A stretch of DNA of 64,000 bases from Tethya wilhelma (taxonomy: Eukaryota > Porifera > Demospongiae > Tethyida > Tethyidae). Position numbers and translations under genes: made by a program. The notes under the pieces are model-generated. The model was not told the DNA's origin. It made no database searches and worked only from the letters and a program-made list of their open reading frames with translations. Position 1 is the stretch's first letter. Every line of letters begins with the position of its first letter. Location: contig CAXIPT010000003.1 of assembly GCA_964030475.1 (NCBI GenBank), positions 929,023 through 993,022 on the forward strand, in the 5' to 3' direction. Of this stretch, positions 32,851-44,219 are shown piece by piece.

Positions 32851-33443
32851 GTTGACCTCAGATCAGCTGGCGGGAAACTTGCGGCAAATTCGCGGCAAGC
32901 TTGGGCAAGCAAAAAACGAGATCAACTATCCCGCAAAATCAATTTTCCCATGAAATCAACTCTTAAATTTTTTTAATACTTTACTAAATTAATAGTTAAT
33001 AACAGTTAATAAAATTATGCAAAAAATATTGTAAACGTGACAGCTAGTAAAAATCTTTAAAGTCCAGGCTTGCTCTCTCTTCATCACGTCAAAAATTTCA
33101 AAAATATTGGGGTGAGGCTTTCCAGCAATCTTTTTCAAATGAGAATGCCACCCCTCTACATGGTTATTCATTCTCGGTCCATTGTAGTCGTAATAGTTCC
33201 ATTGTGTAGGTTATATTGGCCAGTGATCCACGTATTACTGAAGTATTCAATGAATTCATCAACTCCATCGATGTCAGGGGCTTCTTGCTCCAGACCTTGC
33301 CAAGCAATGCGGACATATGATGGGGGTACGAAACTGATTGCAGCTGTTTTCTGCACGAAACTTTTTAGCTCTTCATTTTCAGCTTTGTATTCCTCCTGCA
33401 ATCCTAAAGCTTGAACCTTCCTCCAAATAGCCTGTGAAAAATG
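32851..33443 (-). mobile_element. Mutator-like (MULE) transposase C-terminal fragment
   Basis: Minus-strand frames give HFSQAIWRKVQALGLQEEYK (after the N at 33444), ELKSFVQKTAAISF, DEFIEYFSNTWI and, after a stop, NNHVEGWHSHLKKIAGKPHP and NIFEIFDVMKREQAWTLK. This order (CxxH-type HF-xx-A-W, then NN-x-x-E-GWH) is that of MULE transposases. It is broken by a stop between the two halves and truncated by the contig end. Confidence 0.75.
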
Positions 33444-33486
33444 NAGTATCCTACCTATTTTGCTACCACTATTGCCTTAACTTACC

Positions 33487-33490
33487 TGAG

Positions 33491-33561
<71 letters not shown>

Positions 33562-33569
33562 AAGAGAGA

Positions 33570-33625
<56 letters not shown>
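33487..33625 (+). repeat. Compound (TG)n(AG)n microsatellite
   Basis: About 60 bp of TG followed by about 75 bp of AG with few interruptions. It adjoins the donor side of the exon at 33629. Confidence 0.9.
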
Positions 33626-33627
<2 letters not shown>

Positions 33628-33628
33628 C

Positions 33629-34640
33629 CCTTGTGTCATCTCCTTGTATCTCGATAGTTTCGTGGCAAAGGCCACCATAATTATGATCTGGCAGACATGG
33701 TAAGTCCTCTGGTAGTGCTCCCTAGCCTTCAAGATGAGGTTACGCTCCTGATGAAACACCAACTTCTCCTTTTTAGCGGCTTTTTCCTGTCTGGCCAACT
33801 CCTGAAGATAGAGAGAAGAGATTTGCCGCTTTAACACTAAGATTAATACTGCACGAAATTTACTTCACAAGGCCAGTATATTGTAGCTTACTTAGAAAAA
33901 AAAGAAAAAAAGAAAGTTCATATCACCATATCAAAGTAACTTTTCGACTAGAATTCATTCTTCCAACAGTAAGCCAACTTTGACACCACAAAGTAAGTTC
34001 TTTTCATGGGTACCATTCTCGCACGCACCGCCTCTCTGTCCAGAGCCTCCTGGAACTCATGGCTCAGATCCTCTGCTCCTGGTACTGCTTCTTCCTGGTG
34101 ATGCCGTTGTTCCTGACGACGTCCTTCTCCTTACGGATGTTCATCAGCTGTGTGGCTATCCTCCTCTCCTGTTGGCACTGCCTCATGAGGCGCTCCACCA
34201 ACATCTTCTCACGATGGACGGTCTAGAGTATGGTGATAGTGTTAGCTAGGTCAGATAACAGTCTTAAATACTTGAACATTATGCATAATATTGTCAATGA
34301 AAATTGGCTTCATGCCTTGTTTTGTACAAATATTGCCACGGTCCCGCTAGTAGCCTACTAAGGCTGCCATTGCTTGTCAAAATCGTTTCACTAGCTAGTG
34401 CATTAGACTCACCTCTTGTTCCTGCAGGAACCAGCACCTTCTTCCTTCTCTTCTCTCTCTCACTCCTGGCAGCGTTGCTGTCACGTACCCTCTTCTTGAT
34501 GTCAGACACATAGTCTGCAGTCACCCACCACCTGCAGAGGGTGTGTGTGTGTGTGTCCCGGGCCATGTTCAGGTCAAACGGAATATCCAGCAGTTTAAAT
34601 GTTGGCTCCAGCATTATGAAATTGTTCAACTTTGCTTCAG
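33629..34640 (-). CDS. Exons of a charged coiled-coil protein (partial)
   Basis: Minus-strand exons: about 34413-34531 or longer to 34640 (MLEPTFKLLDIPFDLNMARD, then WWVTADYVSDIKKRVRDSNA, KRRKKVLVPAGTR), 34029-34222 (TVHREKMLVERLMRQCQQER, RKKQYQEQ, then SHEFQEALDREA in a shifted frame) and 33629-33801 (ELARQEKAAKKEKLVFHQER, then YHVCQIIIMVAFATKLSRYK). Splice sites are present. The Arg/Glu-rich helices and the EFQEALDREA motif recall cilia/flagella-associated coiled-coil proteins, but I cannot name the gene. The frameshift near 34069 suggests an error or a decaying gene. Its 3' side is lost at the N at 33444. Confidence 0.5.
33967..34017 (+). repeat. Fragment of the composite repeat family
   Basis: GCCAACTTTGACACCACAAA and AGTTCTTTTCATGGGTAC match 15070-15115 and 53766-53812. 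Confidence 0.6.
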
Positions 34641-36190
34641 AACTCCTAGAAATACAATGCTCTAAATAAAGCCTATTACACTGATTCCAATATACATGTG
34701 TGTATACACCACACAGACTTAATTTTGCAAATATACACACGGTACAAAAAAAAGAGGAAATTTGAAATACAATACATTTACCTCATAGCTAGAAATTTTC
34801 GAGGAGTGTAAATTTTGCTGTTTTATCACGAAAAGTTGGTGGTGGCCTATCTGCAAAAAATTTATTCCTCGAAAATTTCTCGCTACACTGAATCCAAGAT
34901 AATACTCAGAGCATGCAGTTATACTTTAGTGAATGCACAGTATCAGAACACTGATGATGTGCCATAAATTTCTCAATTTATGCGTTGATTTTGAGCTATT
35001 TGTTGCTTACTCAGCTTCGGTTCCAAGTGGACATCATCATTGAGCCATGGGCCATCTGCAGAGCATGCAGTTCCGTCATGCTCTTCGGCTAAAACTGCTA
35101 GCAAAGATCAAAGAAGAAAGCCAGGCCAGCTGCTCACTTTCAGTTGAGGGATCATTAGTCTCGCGGGCCAGACTCTTCTTGAAAGGGGCTGGCCCGCGGG
35201 ACTAAGGGCATGGATGGGCAATCATATATATGCTATATAGACCACGCCTCTAACTGTTTGTAAATACGCGTGTACGCGCGTAAATTCGCACGCGACTAGC
35301 CCCTCCCACTTTTACAGGACCGGTACCGGTCAGGGAAGTTAAAACAACGTGTGAGAGATGCACGAGAGACATGTGAGCATGTAGTTATGATCATGAGAAA
35401 AAAGAAGTTACTTACAGTATGCAAGGAAAGTGCTACGCCAGTACCAGCAGTTACCATCCATTCCACAAGGAGTCTCATCATAATAGCCTAAATAGGTATG
35501 TATGTAGGCAATACTTTAAACCTGTGGGATGAAACTAGCTTGTAGTGACCCTAAGTAGAGATGTTATCACTTGTGTGTGTGTGTGTGGTGTCTTCTTATT
35601 TGAAGTTTTCCATACAAGTTATACTCTCCTTGAGCTGAAGTGTCCTTGAAAGTCGCCAGTGCTATATAATATGCTAAATAAGAGAATTATGGGTACAACA
35701 ATGTTACAATGAGTATTTATGTTACAACAAAATTTTCAAGTGTTTGCATAGCGGCCAATAGGTATACTATTATAATACCACCTTAGGGCCAAGCCTATAT
35801 GCAGTGAGATAGAATAAAATATTAAGCTTGAATGTGTAAGCATAACTTGAGCTCAAATAAATTGCTCACTTCTTGAGATTTTGTGCTCAGTGAATTTGTA
35901 GGCATTAAATCTGAGTTTGCTGAACTTGAAAATTTACAATATTAACTTGGCCCTAAGGGGTAAAATAATAGTATACCTTTCATCCCTTATTTTTCACAGC
36001 GGCGGGACTCATCAGTTGACTCCGCTATAACATTATGCAATTGTTATTCAGCATAATAGAATTGTTACATGGTGGTTGGTGGTTGGTGGTTGGTGGTTGG
36101 TATATTGGTGGTATAATTATCAAGGCTTAGGAATAGAGGGAGAACTCATGCATACTACAAGAGAAGCTGAGAGTTTCAATTGGCTATGTG
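34641..36190. other. Mostly non-coding, with small palindromes
   Basis: A hairpin at about 34789-34885 (GAAATTTTCGAGGAG and CCTCGAAAATTTCTC), a TTAGTCTCGCGGGCCAG hairpin at 35157-35208, the palindrome ACCGGTACCGGT at 35320, and (GGTGGTT)n at 36070-36102. No supported gene; a coding exon of the coiled-coil gene may lie near 35040-35160. Confidence 0.4.
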
Positions 36191-36195
36191 TTAAT

Positions 36196-37318
36196 TGCCA
36201 GCTGGCTTGATGTCGGTGTGTTGCCAGTTGGCTTGATGTTGGTGTCTTGCCAGCTAGCTTGATGTCGGTGTGTTACCAGCTGGCTCAATCATCTTTGTGT
36301 TGCCAGCTGACTTGATGTGTATGATGTATGCCAGCTGGCTTGATGTTGGTGTGTTGCCAGCTGGCTTGATGTTGGTGTGTTCCCAGCTGGCTCAATCATC
36401 TTTGTGTTGCCAGCTGGCTTGATGTGTATGATGTATGCCAGCTGGCTTGATGTCTTGGTGTGTTGCCAGCTGGCTTGATGTCTTGGTGTGTTGCCAGCTG
36501 GCTTGATGTCTTGGTGTGTTCCCAGCTGGCTTGATGTCTTGGTGTGTTGCCAGCTAGCTTGATGTGTATGATGTATGCCAGCTGGCTTGATGTCTTGGTG
36601 TGTTGCCAGCTGGCTTGATGTCCAGGTGTGTTGCCAGCTGGCTTGATGTTGGTGTGTTACCAGCTGGCTCAATCATCTTTGTGTTGCCAGCTGACTTGAT
36701 GTGTATGATGTATGCCAGCTGGCTTGATGTCGGTGTGTTGCCAGCTGGCTTGATGTTGGTGTGTTCCCAGCTGGCTCAATCATCTTTGTGTTGCCAGCTG
36801 GCTTGATGTGTATGATGTATGCCAGCTGGCTTGATGTTGGTGTGTTGCCAGCTGGCTTGATGTCGGTGTGTTACCAGCTGGCTTGATGTTGGTGTGTTGC
36901 CAGCTGGCTTGATGTCGGTGTGTTCCCAGCTGGCTCAATTATCTTTGTGTTGCCAGCTGGCTTGATGTGTATGATGTATGCCAGCTGGCTTGATGTCTTG
37001 GTGCGTTGCCAGCTGGCTTGATGTCGGTGTGTTCCCAGCTGGCTCAATCATCTTTGTGTTGCCAGCTGGCTTGATGTCGGTGTGTTACCAGCTGGCTTGA
37101 TGTGTATCGTGTATGCCAGCTGGCTTGATGTCGGTGTGTTTCCAGCTGGCTGAATCATCTTTGTGTTGCCAGCTGGCTTGATGTTGGTGTGTTCCCAGCT
37201 GGCTCAATCATCTTTGTGTTGCCAGCTGGCTTGATGTCGGTGTGTTACCAGCTGGCTTGATGTGTACGGTGTATGCCAGCTGGCTTGATGTCGGTGTGTT
37301 TCCAGCTGGCTCGATCGT
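36196..37318 (+). repeat. Minisatellite, 26-28 bp units each with CCAGCTGGC
   Basis: About 40 tandem units. Four unit types share the core CCAGCTGGC but differ in the linker: TTGATGTCGGTGTGTTG, TCAATCATCTTTGTGTTG, TTGATGTGTATGATGTATG and TTGATGTCTTGGTGTGTTG. The types recur in similar order, giving a higher-order repeat. The open frames across it are repeat artefacts. Confidence 0.95.
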
Positions 37319-37639
37319 CTGTGGGTCACCATCTGACTCGTCTGCGTGAAGATGTAATTCAGATTAGCTCTATATCAAATTTCTTCTTGCTTGCCGGTGA
37401 AAGTTAAAATGACGAAAGCACCACACTAAACTGTGATACATAATCGAGTCAAAAAATGGATGGAAAAAAAGGATGAGTATCAGAGATCTAGAGAGGGTTA
37501 GGGAGAAGCTCAGGGAATGGCACAGTGAGATTTGGATAATACCAAGTCTAAAATTTCAACCCACGTGTGACAGGCCCACTGCCAGATTGGCATAGCTCGT
37601 TTTTCATGTCTAGCGTCTCTCAATTTCTCCTTTGATAGA

Positions 37640-38067
37640 CAGTATTTAGTGTTTTTTTTGTTTTTTTTTGAAAACATTTTTTCTCCGTTTTTTTTATTTA
37701 TTCCACTCTTTTTTTTTCTTTTTTTCCCTCATTTTTTGACTCTTTTTTTTTTGACACTATCAAAGCCTCCACTATGTATCCTAACAACATTGCGTTCAGC
37801 TACTGTCACTCTATTAGCTTGCAACAGTCGGTAACTGTATTTGTCCTCCTTTACTAAGTGTCAAAGTTTAAATGTTTTTTCTTTTTTTTTCTGGCCACAA
37901 ATTAAAGTCAATATTAATAATTTAAATTATCTGAGTCTTTGCACAAAAGAAAGTAAAATAATATTATGTAGAGAGTAAACAAATAAACTTTTGTGAGTGG
38001 CAGGACTTCTCCTTTGTTTTATTTTTTTATTATTTTTTATTTTTTATATTTTTTAACTCTTTTTTAT

Positions 38068-38160
<93 letters not shown>
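37640..38160 (+). repeat. T-rich low-complexity region with a long poly(T)
   Basis: Runs of T from 37654 and an almost uninterrupted T tract of about 85 bases at 38070-38153. Not coding. Confidence 0.9.
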
Positions 38161-38164
38161 CTTT

Positions 38165-38600
38165 TTTATCTCTCTTTTGAAGATGGAGTTGAATGAGAAT
38201 ATATGAGACTTGAAGGCAATGATCAGGATCCCTCAATGAGCTGTAAGAGAGTTGATTAACATCAGCATTAGACGCAAAAACAGACTGAAGTTAAACTTTT
38301 GGCGAAGAAGCAGAGATCCTATTGAGTACGAGCAAGTTTGAAGGGTGATTGAGTTAGATGGAGTAATCCATATAAGGGAAGGTGATAGTGATAAAGAAGT
38401 TCCAATGACTGTTGACTAGATGTAAGATAGACTGATCGAAGTGACAAAGACCAGGCTGAGAATGATGGAAAGATGAACACATAATTAAGACACCACATCT
38501 GTTATCACGAAGGCAATAAGAGCACATCAAAGACTCGTTCAAGAAAGAAGTTCCTAAGACTGTTGAATAGAGAGATTGAAGTGGTTTGAAACAGTTTTTT
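38165..38600 (+). repeat. Tandem duplication, unit 1
   Basis: GGAGTTGAATGAGAATATAT, GATCAGGATCCCTCAATGAG, AGACGCAAAAACAGACTGAA and TTGAAGGGTGATTGAGTTAG recur in the same order from 38628. The 3' parts also match (ACACATAATTAAGAC, CTAAGACTGTTGAATAGAGA). Confidence 0.85.
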
Positions 38601-39108
38601 TATTTTGTCTTTTTTCCTCTTGTGAAGAGGGAGTTGAATGAGAATATATGAATATTGAAGACTTGAAGATAGAAGGCAATGATCAGGATCCCTCAATGAG
38701 CTGTAAGAGAGTTGATTAACATCGGCATTAGACGCAAAAACAGACTGAAGTTAAACTTTGGCGAAGAAGCAGAGATCCTATTGAACACAAGCAAGTTTGA
38801 AGGGTGATTGAGTTAGATAGAGTAATCCATATAAGGGAAGGTGATAGTGAAGAGGTCGTAGAGACAGTAGAGTTGTTAGTAATAGTATCCGAGTCCACGA
38901 GATGGCTCATCAAGGCAAACGTAACTGATGATAGAGAAGATGATAGACTTATCGAAGTGACAAAGACCAGGCTGAGAATGATGGAAAGATGAACACATAA
39001 TTAAGACGCCACATTGTTATCACGAGAGCAATAAGAGCACATCAAAGATTTAGAAGTTCCTAAGACTGTTGAATAGAGAGATTGAAGTGGTTTGAAATGT
39101 TCTTTTTA
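38601..39108 (+). repeat. Tandem duplication, unit 2
   Basis: Diverged copy of unit 1, with about 70 extra bases around 38850-38940 (AGGTCGTAGAGACAGTAGAG). No coding signal supported; a T-rich tract follows, as before unit 1. Confidence 0.85.
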
Positions 39109-39775
39109 TTATTATATATATAATTTTTTTTTTTCTTTTTTTTTTTTCATTTTCATTTTTTTTTTTGGGAGAAGAACCTACCTAATGCTCATTTAAGACA
39201 CACACAAGCACACACACACACACAAGCACACACATACACATCAAGAAACAAAGAAGTTCATAAAATAACTGATTGAGACAATTCCACACAGACAGTGGAC
39301 TAGTTGCACGTTGTGGCCATTCAGAACACACATAGACACACACACACACACACACACAAAACAACAATTCTTAGTTCAGTTAGTTCTTTGGAAATAATTT
39401 TTCTTGTAAGTGACGGTAAGACAAGAGATCAGATCCATGGCCAGTTCTTTCAGGGTATACGTAGAGTTTGATTTCTGCATCACGTATCAATCCAGTTCAG
39501 GTTATGTAATGTGGTACTTTCATAATTTTTTTTTGTTCAAAACACATGGCACTATAGACTAAAGGAGGGCAAAAGAAACCACCGACTGATGAAAGCTAAC
39601 AGATTGACGGTAGCTGAAAACAATGGCATCAAAACTCACAGGAAAGGATTCGATAATGTCTGAGCAGATCTTTTCAATTTTTTATGTATATATATTTTTT
39701 AATCTGAAATACTGCTATTTCCAGAAAACAAAAGAAACTCNNNNNNNNNTTTTTTTTTTTTTTTTTTTTCCTCTG
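39109..39775. other. Low-complexity DNA and assembly gap
   Basis: T-rich tracts, CA-rich tracts (39199-39235, 39330-39358) and an N run at 39741-39749 followed by poly(T). Confidence 0.7.
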
Positions 39776-40000
39776 TACTATCGGATTTCGAGCAAGCCCT
39801 CATCAAGTCCATCAAGCTCAACTTTCAAACAGCATACCACCGAGGCTGTTATTACCATTTTTCACAGGCTATTTGGAGGAAGGTTCAAGCTTTAGCATTT
39901 TTGAAATTTTTGACGTGAAGAGAGAACAAGCCTGGACTTTAAAGATTTGTACTAGCTGTCACATTTACAATATTTTTTGCATACTGTTATTATTAATTAT
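39776..40000 (+). mobile_element. MULE transposase fragment, internally deleted
   Basis: SDFEQALIKSIKLNFQ, HRGCYYHFSQAIWRKVQALA and then a jump to the FEIFDVKREQAWTLK region, so the segment between (present at 33000-33400) is deleted. It stands upstream of the MFS pseudogene as the other MULE fragment stands upstream of the MFS gene, so both were part of one duplicated block. Confidence 0.75.
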
Positions 40001-40675
40001 TAACTTAGTAAAGTATTCAAAAAATTTAAGAGTTGATTTCATGGGAAAATTGATTTCGCGGGATAGTTGATCACGTTGTTTTGAGCTTGCCCAGGCTTGC
40101 CGCGAATTTGCCGCGAGTTTCCCGCCAGCTGATCTGAGGTCAACCAATGGGCAATCATGGTCAAAGTTCAATGGCTGATCTAATTAGCCCCACCTCCAAA
40201 CCAGAGCTTATTTAACCACGTGATCACGATATAGCAAAGAACAGTAGAAAATTGACTCGAAATTTTACTGAATATGGACGATCACATGCAAATACGAGAA
40301 AAGAAATTTACCGTTTCAAGTCATCCGGCGAGCGATTCTGGCCTCTCCGTGCTCTACGATAGGAGCGGAGAGACGTGCACTTTTTCAGGTATTCCAAATA
40401 AAGAGCACTATGAAGGCTTCACCTCTGATTCAGACGGCGACAGCATCATGAGGGGCGATAAACAGGAGTATAGGAGCATACTGCTAAGAGACCATGAGTC
40501 TAAATCAAGATTCCAGCTCTTATGTCCAAACTGTTACAACTTTTTGACTTCTTATCGGTCTCCGGACGCAGAATCAAGAATCACCCCCTTTGCAGTTGTA
40601 CTGCTAATAGTACTGTTTCTAATATACATCCTCAATCAAGCAGACAGACTGGTTTTACCGGTTACGATACCTGGA

Positions 40676-41059
40676 CAGTGGCGGATCCAGAGGGGTTTCC
40701 GTAGTTTCCGTGGAAACCCCCTTTTGGCCAGGCCAGCTTATAATTTTTTTACAAGAAACAATAGAAAGCTAACTTACAAGTAGAAAATACTTACTTGGAG
40801 AGTCTTGAGAGATAATTTAGAACAAGAAATACAAGTAGAAAGCTTGGATACTTGCACAAAACAGCTAGCTAGTCAGCTCACTAGCGCGATCGACGCTCGT
40901 GGTAAAGTGCAAAGTTCATGCAGGTGAAAAATGGGTGGGGCTGCACGCGTAAAATGGGCGTGTTTTAGCAAAAGTGGGCGTGGCTACCCCAAAAATTTTC
41001 GAGCGCTTCGCGCGCACTATTGTTAGAAACCCCCTTTCAAAAATCCTAGATCCGCCACT
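40676..41059. mobile_element. Non-autonomous DNA element with CAGTGGCGGATC ends, copy 2
   Basis: Ends CAGTGGCGGATCCAGAGG and CCTAGATCCGCCACTG; direct repeat CTGGA at 40671-40675 and 41060-41064. In the intact paralogue (about 31165) CTGGA occurs once, confirming a 5-bp target duplication. 384 bp, no transposase. Confidence 0.9.
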
Positions 41060-41500
41060 GCTGGAGGGCTGCGATGTGAAGCCTCCGTGAAATCAGAATG
41101 TATAAACACTGAAAAGTAACGATTTGAATTCAAGGTGGTGATTAATGTTTGCATACTGAGTCAAATTTAACTCATTCCCACCACTTCCACTAAAACCATT
41201 CCCTACCTCCAACAATGAAGTATTACTATACCATCAACAAGATTGTATTCACTTCGAAAAAACCAAAAAGGACTGTTAACAGGTAACTGACATTATTCAA
41301 TGTTTATGTTGATGTTGATGTTGAACAATAATTATTGTAACATCCTTCTCTAGCCATTTTCCCTACAATTCTTAACTAGTCTTATTGACGATCTTTACCA
41401 TTCCCCCAACAGTTGGTAAAGGTTTTCTATAAAATAAGTCAGTTCAGTGTACTCAAAAGCTCGAGCTTCAATTGATTGCGTTTTACATTCTATTATAAAG

Positions 41501-42057
41501 CAGGAGCGCATAATGAGAAAAAAGGAAGAGGGAGGGAGCGTGACACGACCACGCATTTAATTGAAATTCAAACTTTTACTCACGCTAGTTGTGTTACTAA
41601 ATATAGAGTCACGTGGTCGTGTGTTGACCCTGGCGCAAGACAGAGCAAGCAAGGTGAAAAAAACCTCTGGTCACATTCATCTAAAGTTAACTAGTTGACA
41701 AGAGCCTTTCTCGTTGGAGTAGAAATCGTCCTGGAAGCTTGGTCCTGAGCTTGAGTTTTCTTCTTTCTGCTAGTAGCCTTGGCTATCTCTGTCAGGTACT
41801 GGCGGTATAAAACTTCCTCGAAGTTTTCTTTGGAGTATGCCTTACGCACTAACGCAACCAACGGAAGGTAAAACAGCTACTCGTGCACTATCTGTAACTC
41901 TTGTCTTCGGCTCTGTCAGATCATTCGAGTACTAGCGATTGGCTACTGATTCTATATTTAGTAACACGACTAACGTGGGTAAAAGTTTGAATTTCAATTA
42001 AATGCGTGGTCGTGTCACGCTCCCTCCCTCTTCCTTTTTTCTCATTATGCGCTCCTG
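41501..42057. mobile_element. Foldback element with long inverted arms
   Basis: Inverted arms of over 100 bp begin CAGGAGCGCATAATGAG and include GGAAGAGGGAGGGAGCGTGA, CACGACCACGCATTTAATTG and AAACTTTTACTCACG. TATAAAG flanks both sides (41494-41500, 42058-42064), extendable to 8 bp as TATAAAGC. The interior carries a coding-like exon on the minus strand. It sits between the exon 1 and exon 2 copies of the MFS pseudogene. Confidence 0.85.
41691..41876 (-). CDS. Coding-like terminal exon carried inside the foldback element
   Basis: After an acceptor-like GAGTAG, the frame is open for 61 codons to a TAG: LFYLPLVALVRKAYSKENFE, then EVLYRQYLTEIAKATSRKKK and a basic tail ending RKALVN. Residue use looks protein-like (helical, amphipathic, then Lys/Gln-rich). 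No ATG. It could be the last exon of the element's own lost gene or a captured host exon. I cannot identify it. Confidence 0.4.
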   Translation of the reverse strand: MFYLPLVALVRKAYSKENFEEVLYRQYLTEIAKATSRKKKTQAQDQASRTISTPTRKALVN

Positions 42058-42065
42058 TATAAAGC

Positions 42066-42911
42066 AAAATGCATTCATTAATGTTGTACTATGTAGCTAA
42101 AATATATAGCAAGTAGCCTTGATTGTATATACCCGCCATGCAGGCTCTCCATTTCTATATGATAAGTTATGATCAAAAGAGAAAGTTTGGATACAAGGCT
42201 ATACATTACAAAAAAAGCTATCAAAAATCCAACTATCCAGCAGCTTATAATGATGTGTTTCTTAATTTCTCTCTGATCTCATGCACTCCATATACACTAT
42301 AGGTCCTGCATTCATTGTCATCCAATAGATGTGGTGGCTGGTCTCCCATTGGCCAAATTAGTGGACATGCGGTCCTGTTTCGTCATCCTCCTGCTGGGGG
42401 TCCTCTTCTGGTCGGGTCAGGTACGTCCTCCTGTTGTGTGTATTACACTAGATTTTCTGTGGAACGTATATAGGGATATTTCCCTGCAGTTGAGTGCGAT
42501 CAGTATCTACAACCAACTGTCAGCACCTTTAAAAGAATGGCTTCCTATATGATACAAGGGTGAATATAGATTGTGTTCACACAATAGCATTACCATACAA
42601 TTATGCTATATAGTCACAAGACCAATGAGAAAGTTTATAAAAGAGTTTACAGCTAAATAAACTCTGTAATTATGCACAATATCACTTTGACTTATATGTA
42701 GGGACAAAGATAACAAACTTACTAATAAAGCATTTGAGTACAAACCCTCTCTAGTCAGATAGTTCTGTCAGTAGTGTATACAGGTGAACACATTCAATAG
42801 CACTACAGACCATATAAGCACACACATCAAGAGACCAATCAGAGAGTTAACACAACTAAGGGTTTGTGCATGGCAGAGGAATTGTCATCACGGTTACACA
42901 TCTATGAACAA
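42066..42911. other. MFS pseudogene flank and AT-rich DNA
   Basis: Contains the exon 2 copy of the MFS pseudogene (42304-42420); the rest shows nothing recognisable. Confidence 0.4.
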
Positions 42912-43682
42912 GTAGTAAAAATTTCAAAAAAATAAGTAAGTGTAGGAATGGGCAGTGCGGTAAAAAGTATTGGAACAAGGCATGTCTCAATTTCAGCACA
43001 TGACTACTTCATTTTTATTCTTGATCCCTAATATGGATCCTGGCTCAGTGTTGTAAAATTCATCAAATGATCTGTACAGTAGTACAGTAACTGTAGGTTA
43101 TCATTGCATTGCCAGCAGTCCAATTTAAGTTACCTGTCTGCTATAGTTTACTTCACTGCCAACTGATTAGTAACAATTCGAACCAAGAGTTGGGCATAAA
43201 AATGAAGTAGTCATGTGCCGAAATTGAGACATGCCTTAAAAAATTGTTCCAATACTTTTTACCGCACTGCCCATTCCTACACTTAGTTATTTTTTTGAAA
43301 TTTTTACTACAGTAACTTGTTTATTTACTTTTATCAACACCAAGGTGTTCAATTACAAAGATTGGTCAATCTCTACAAATTTTAAAAGCATGAGCTGCTT
43401 GTAAGCCCATTTAATGCGCATGCGCATTATATGCCAGCCTCGCCTGCAAACCACGTGGTCAATCGACGACCTTTACCTACTTAAAATGGCCACATTTATA
43501 GTACAGTGATAGATTTTTGTTTATTGACTTTGTGGCAGTAACCTAGGACGTGCTTCGGATGAATTCAAGTTGCTTTGTATGGTCAAAGTTGGTTCAATCC
43601 CTTTTGTTTATCTGGAAATCACGTTCAAGTTTGTCAGTTAGGAAGAAGAAAACAATTGCACTGTTGTGGCTTCCAATCAATG

Positions 43683-43713
<31 letters not shown>

Positions 43714-43905
43714 GAGTGCTCTATAAAGTTTCTGTGAGTTTTGTTGATGCATGTTAAAAGAAAACTGTCTGAAGGATGCTTTAAGCCATGTTTGAAAGCT
43801 TAGCTATTTTTTTCTGAGGGTTTATAAGCATGAACATTTTGTATTGTGTCTATAGGACAGGCGGCCCATTCCTACTATACGTACCACCATACGTATGATT
43901 ATGCA
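42912..43905 (-). repeat. Composite inverted-repeat element, minus orientation
   Basis: The palindromic part is at 42912-43313 (ACAAGTAGTAAAAATTTC and its complement). Then come, in reverse order, the GCGCATGCGC site (43416-43425), CCACGTGG, a (CT)n tract at 43682-43713 and the terminal GCCCATTCCTACTATACGTA (about 43868-43887). Confidence 0.75.
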
Positions 43906-44219
43906 TACAAAGACAACAAGTATAAATGCTGACAAGAGGAAGGAAAACAACAATAAGAATCGCTCTCCTAGGCATTTAATTGTTCTCATGCAGTAACTAT
44001 AGACCTAGGTCCATTTGTTCTCCAGATGGAATGCATGGTGGCCATGCCTCAGCTTGACCAGTCTCCATACTACAAGGTATAAGACTCCTATATATACATG
44101 AGATATATAAAAAAATACCATGATGATGCATATGTTATTACATATAATTTGCATGTAATTAAAAGATAGTTGCATCAACCACCAACATGCAGGTGCTAAT
44201 ATTACAGTTTTAAATTATA

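Larger units (their letters stand above)
40274..42420 (+). pseudogene. Spinster-like MFS gene, dead paralogue
   Basis: Exon 1 copy from ATG at 40274 is about 95 percent similar to 31561-31160 (reverse) and open up to TIPG, where a 384-bp element is inserted (40676-41059, duplication CTGGA). Beyond it the exon continues but a stretch of about 70 bp (41160-41232) is inverted relative to the functional gene. An exon 2 copy occurs at 42304-42420 with a frameshift and in-frame TAG (CCAATAGATG). Later exons are not in the window. Promoter similarity with the functional gene extends 130 bp upstream. Confidence 0.85.

Noticed and set aside
36289..36672. 127-codon ORF rich in SQLATHQ
   Set aside because: It is the minisatellite read in an open frame.
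38030..38236. Poly-Lys/poly-Phe ORFs
   Set aside because: They are the poly(T) tract and its complement.
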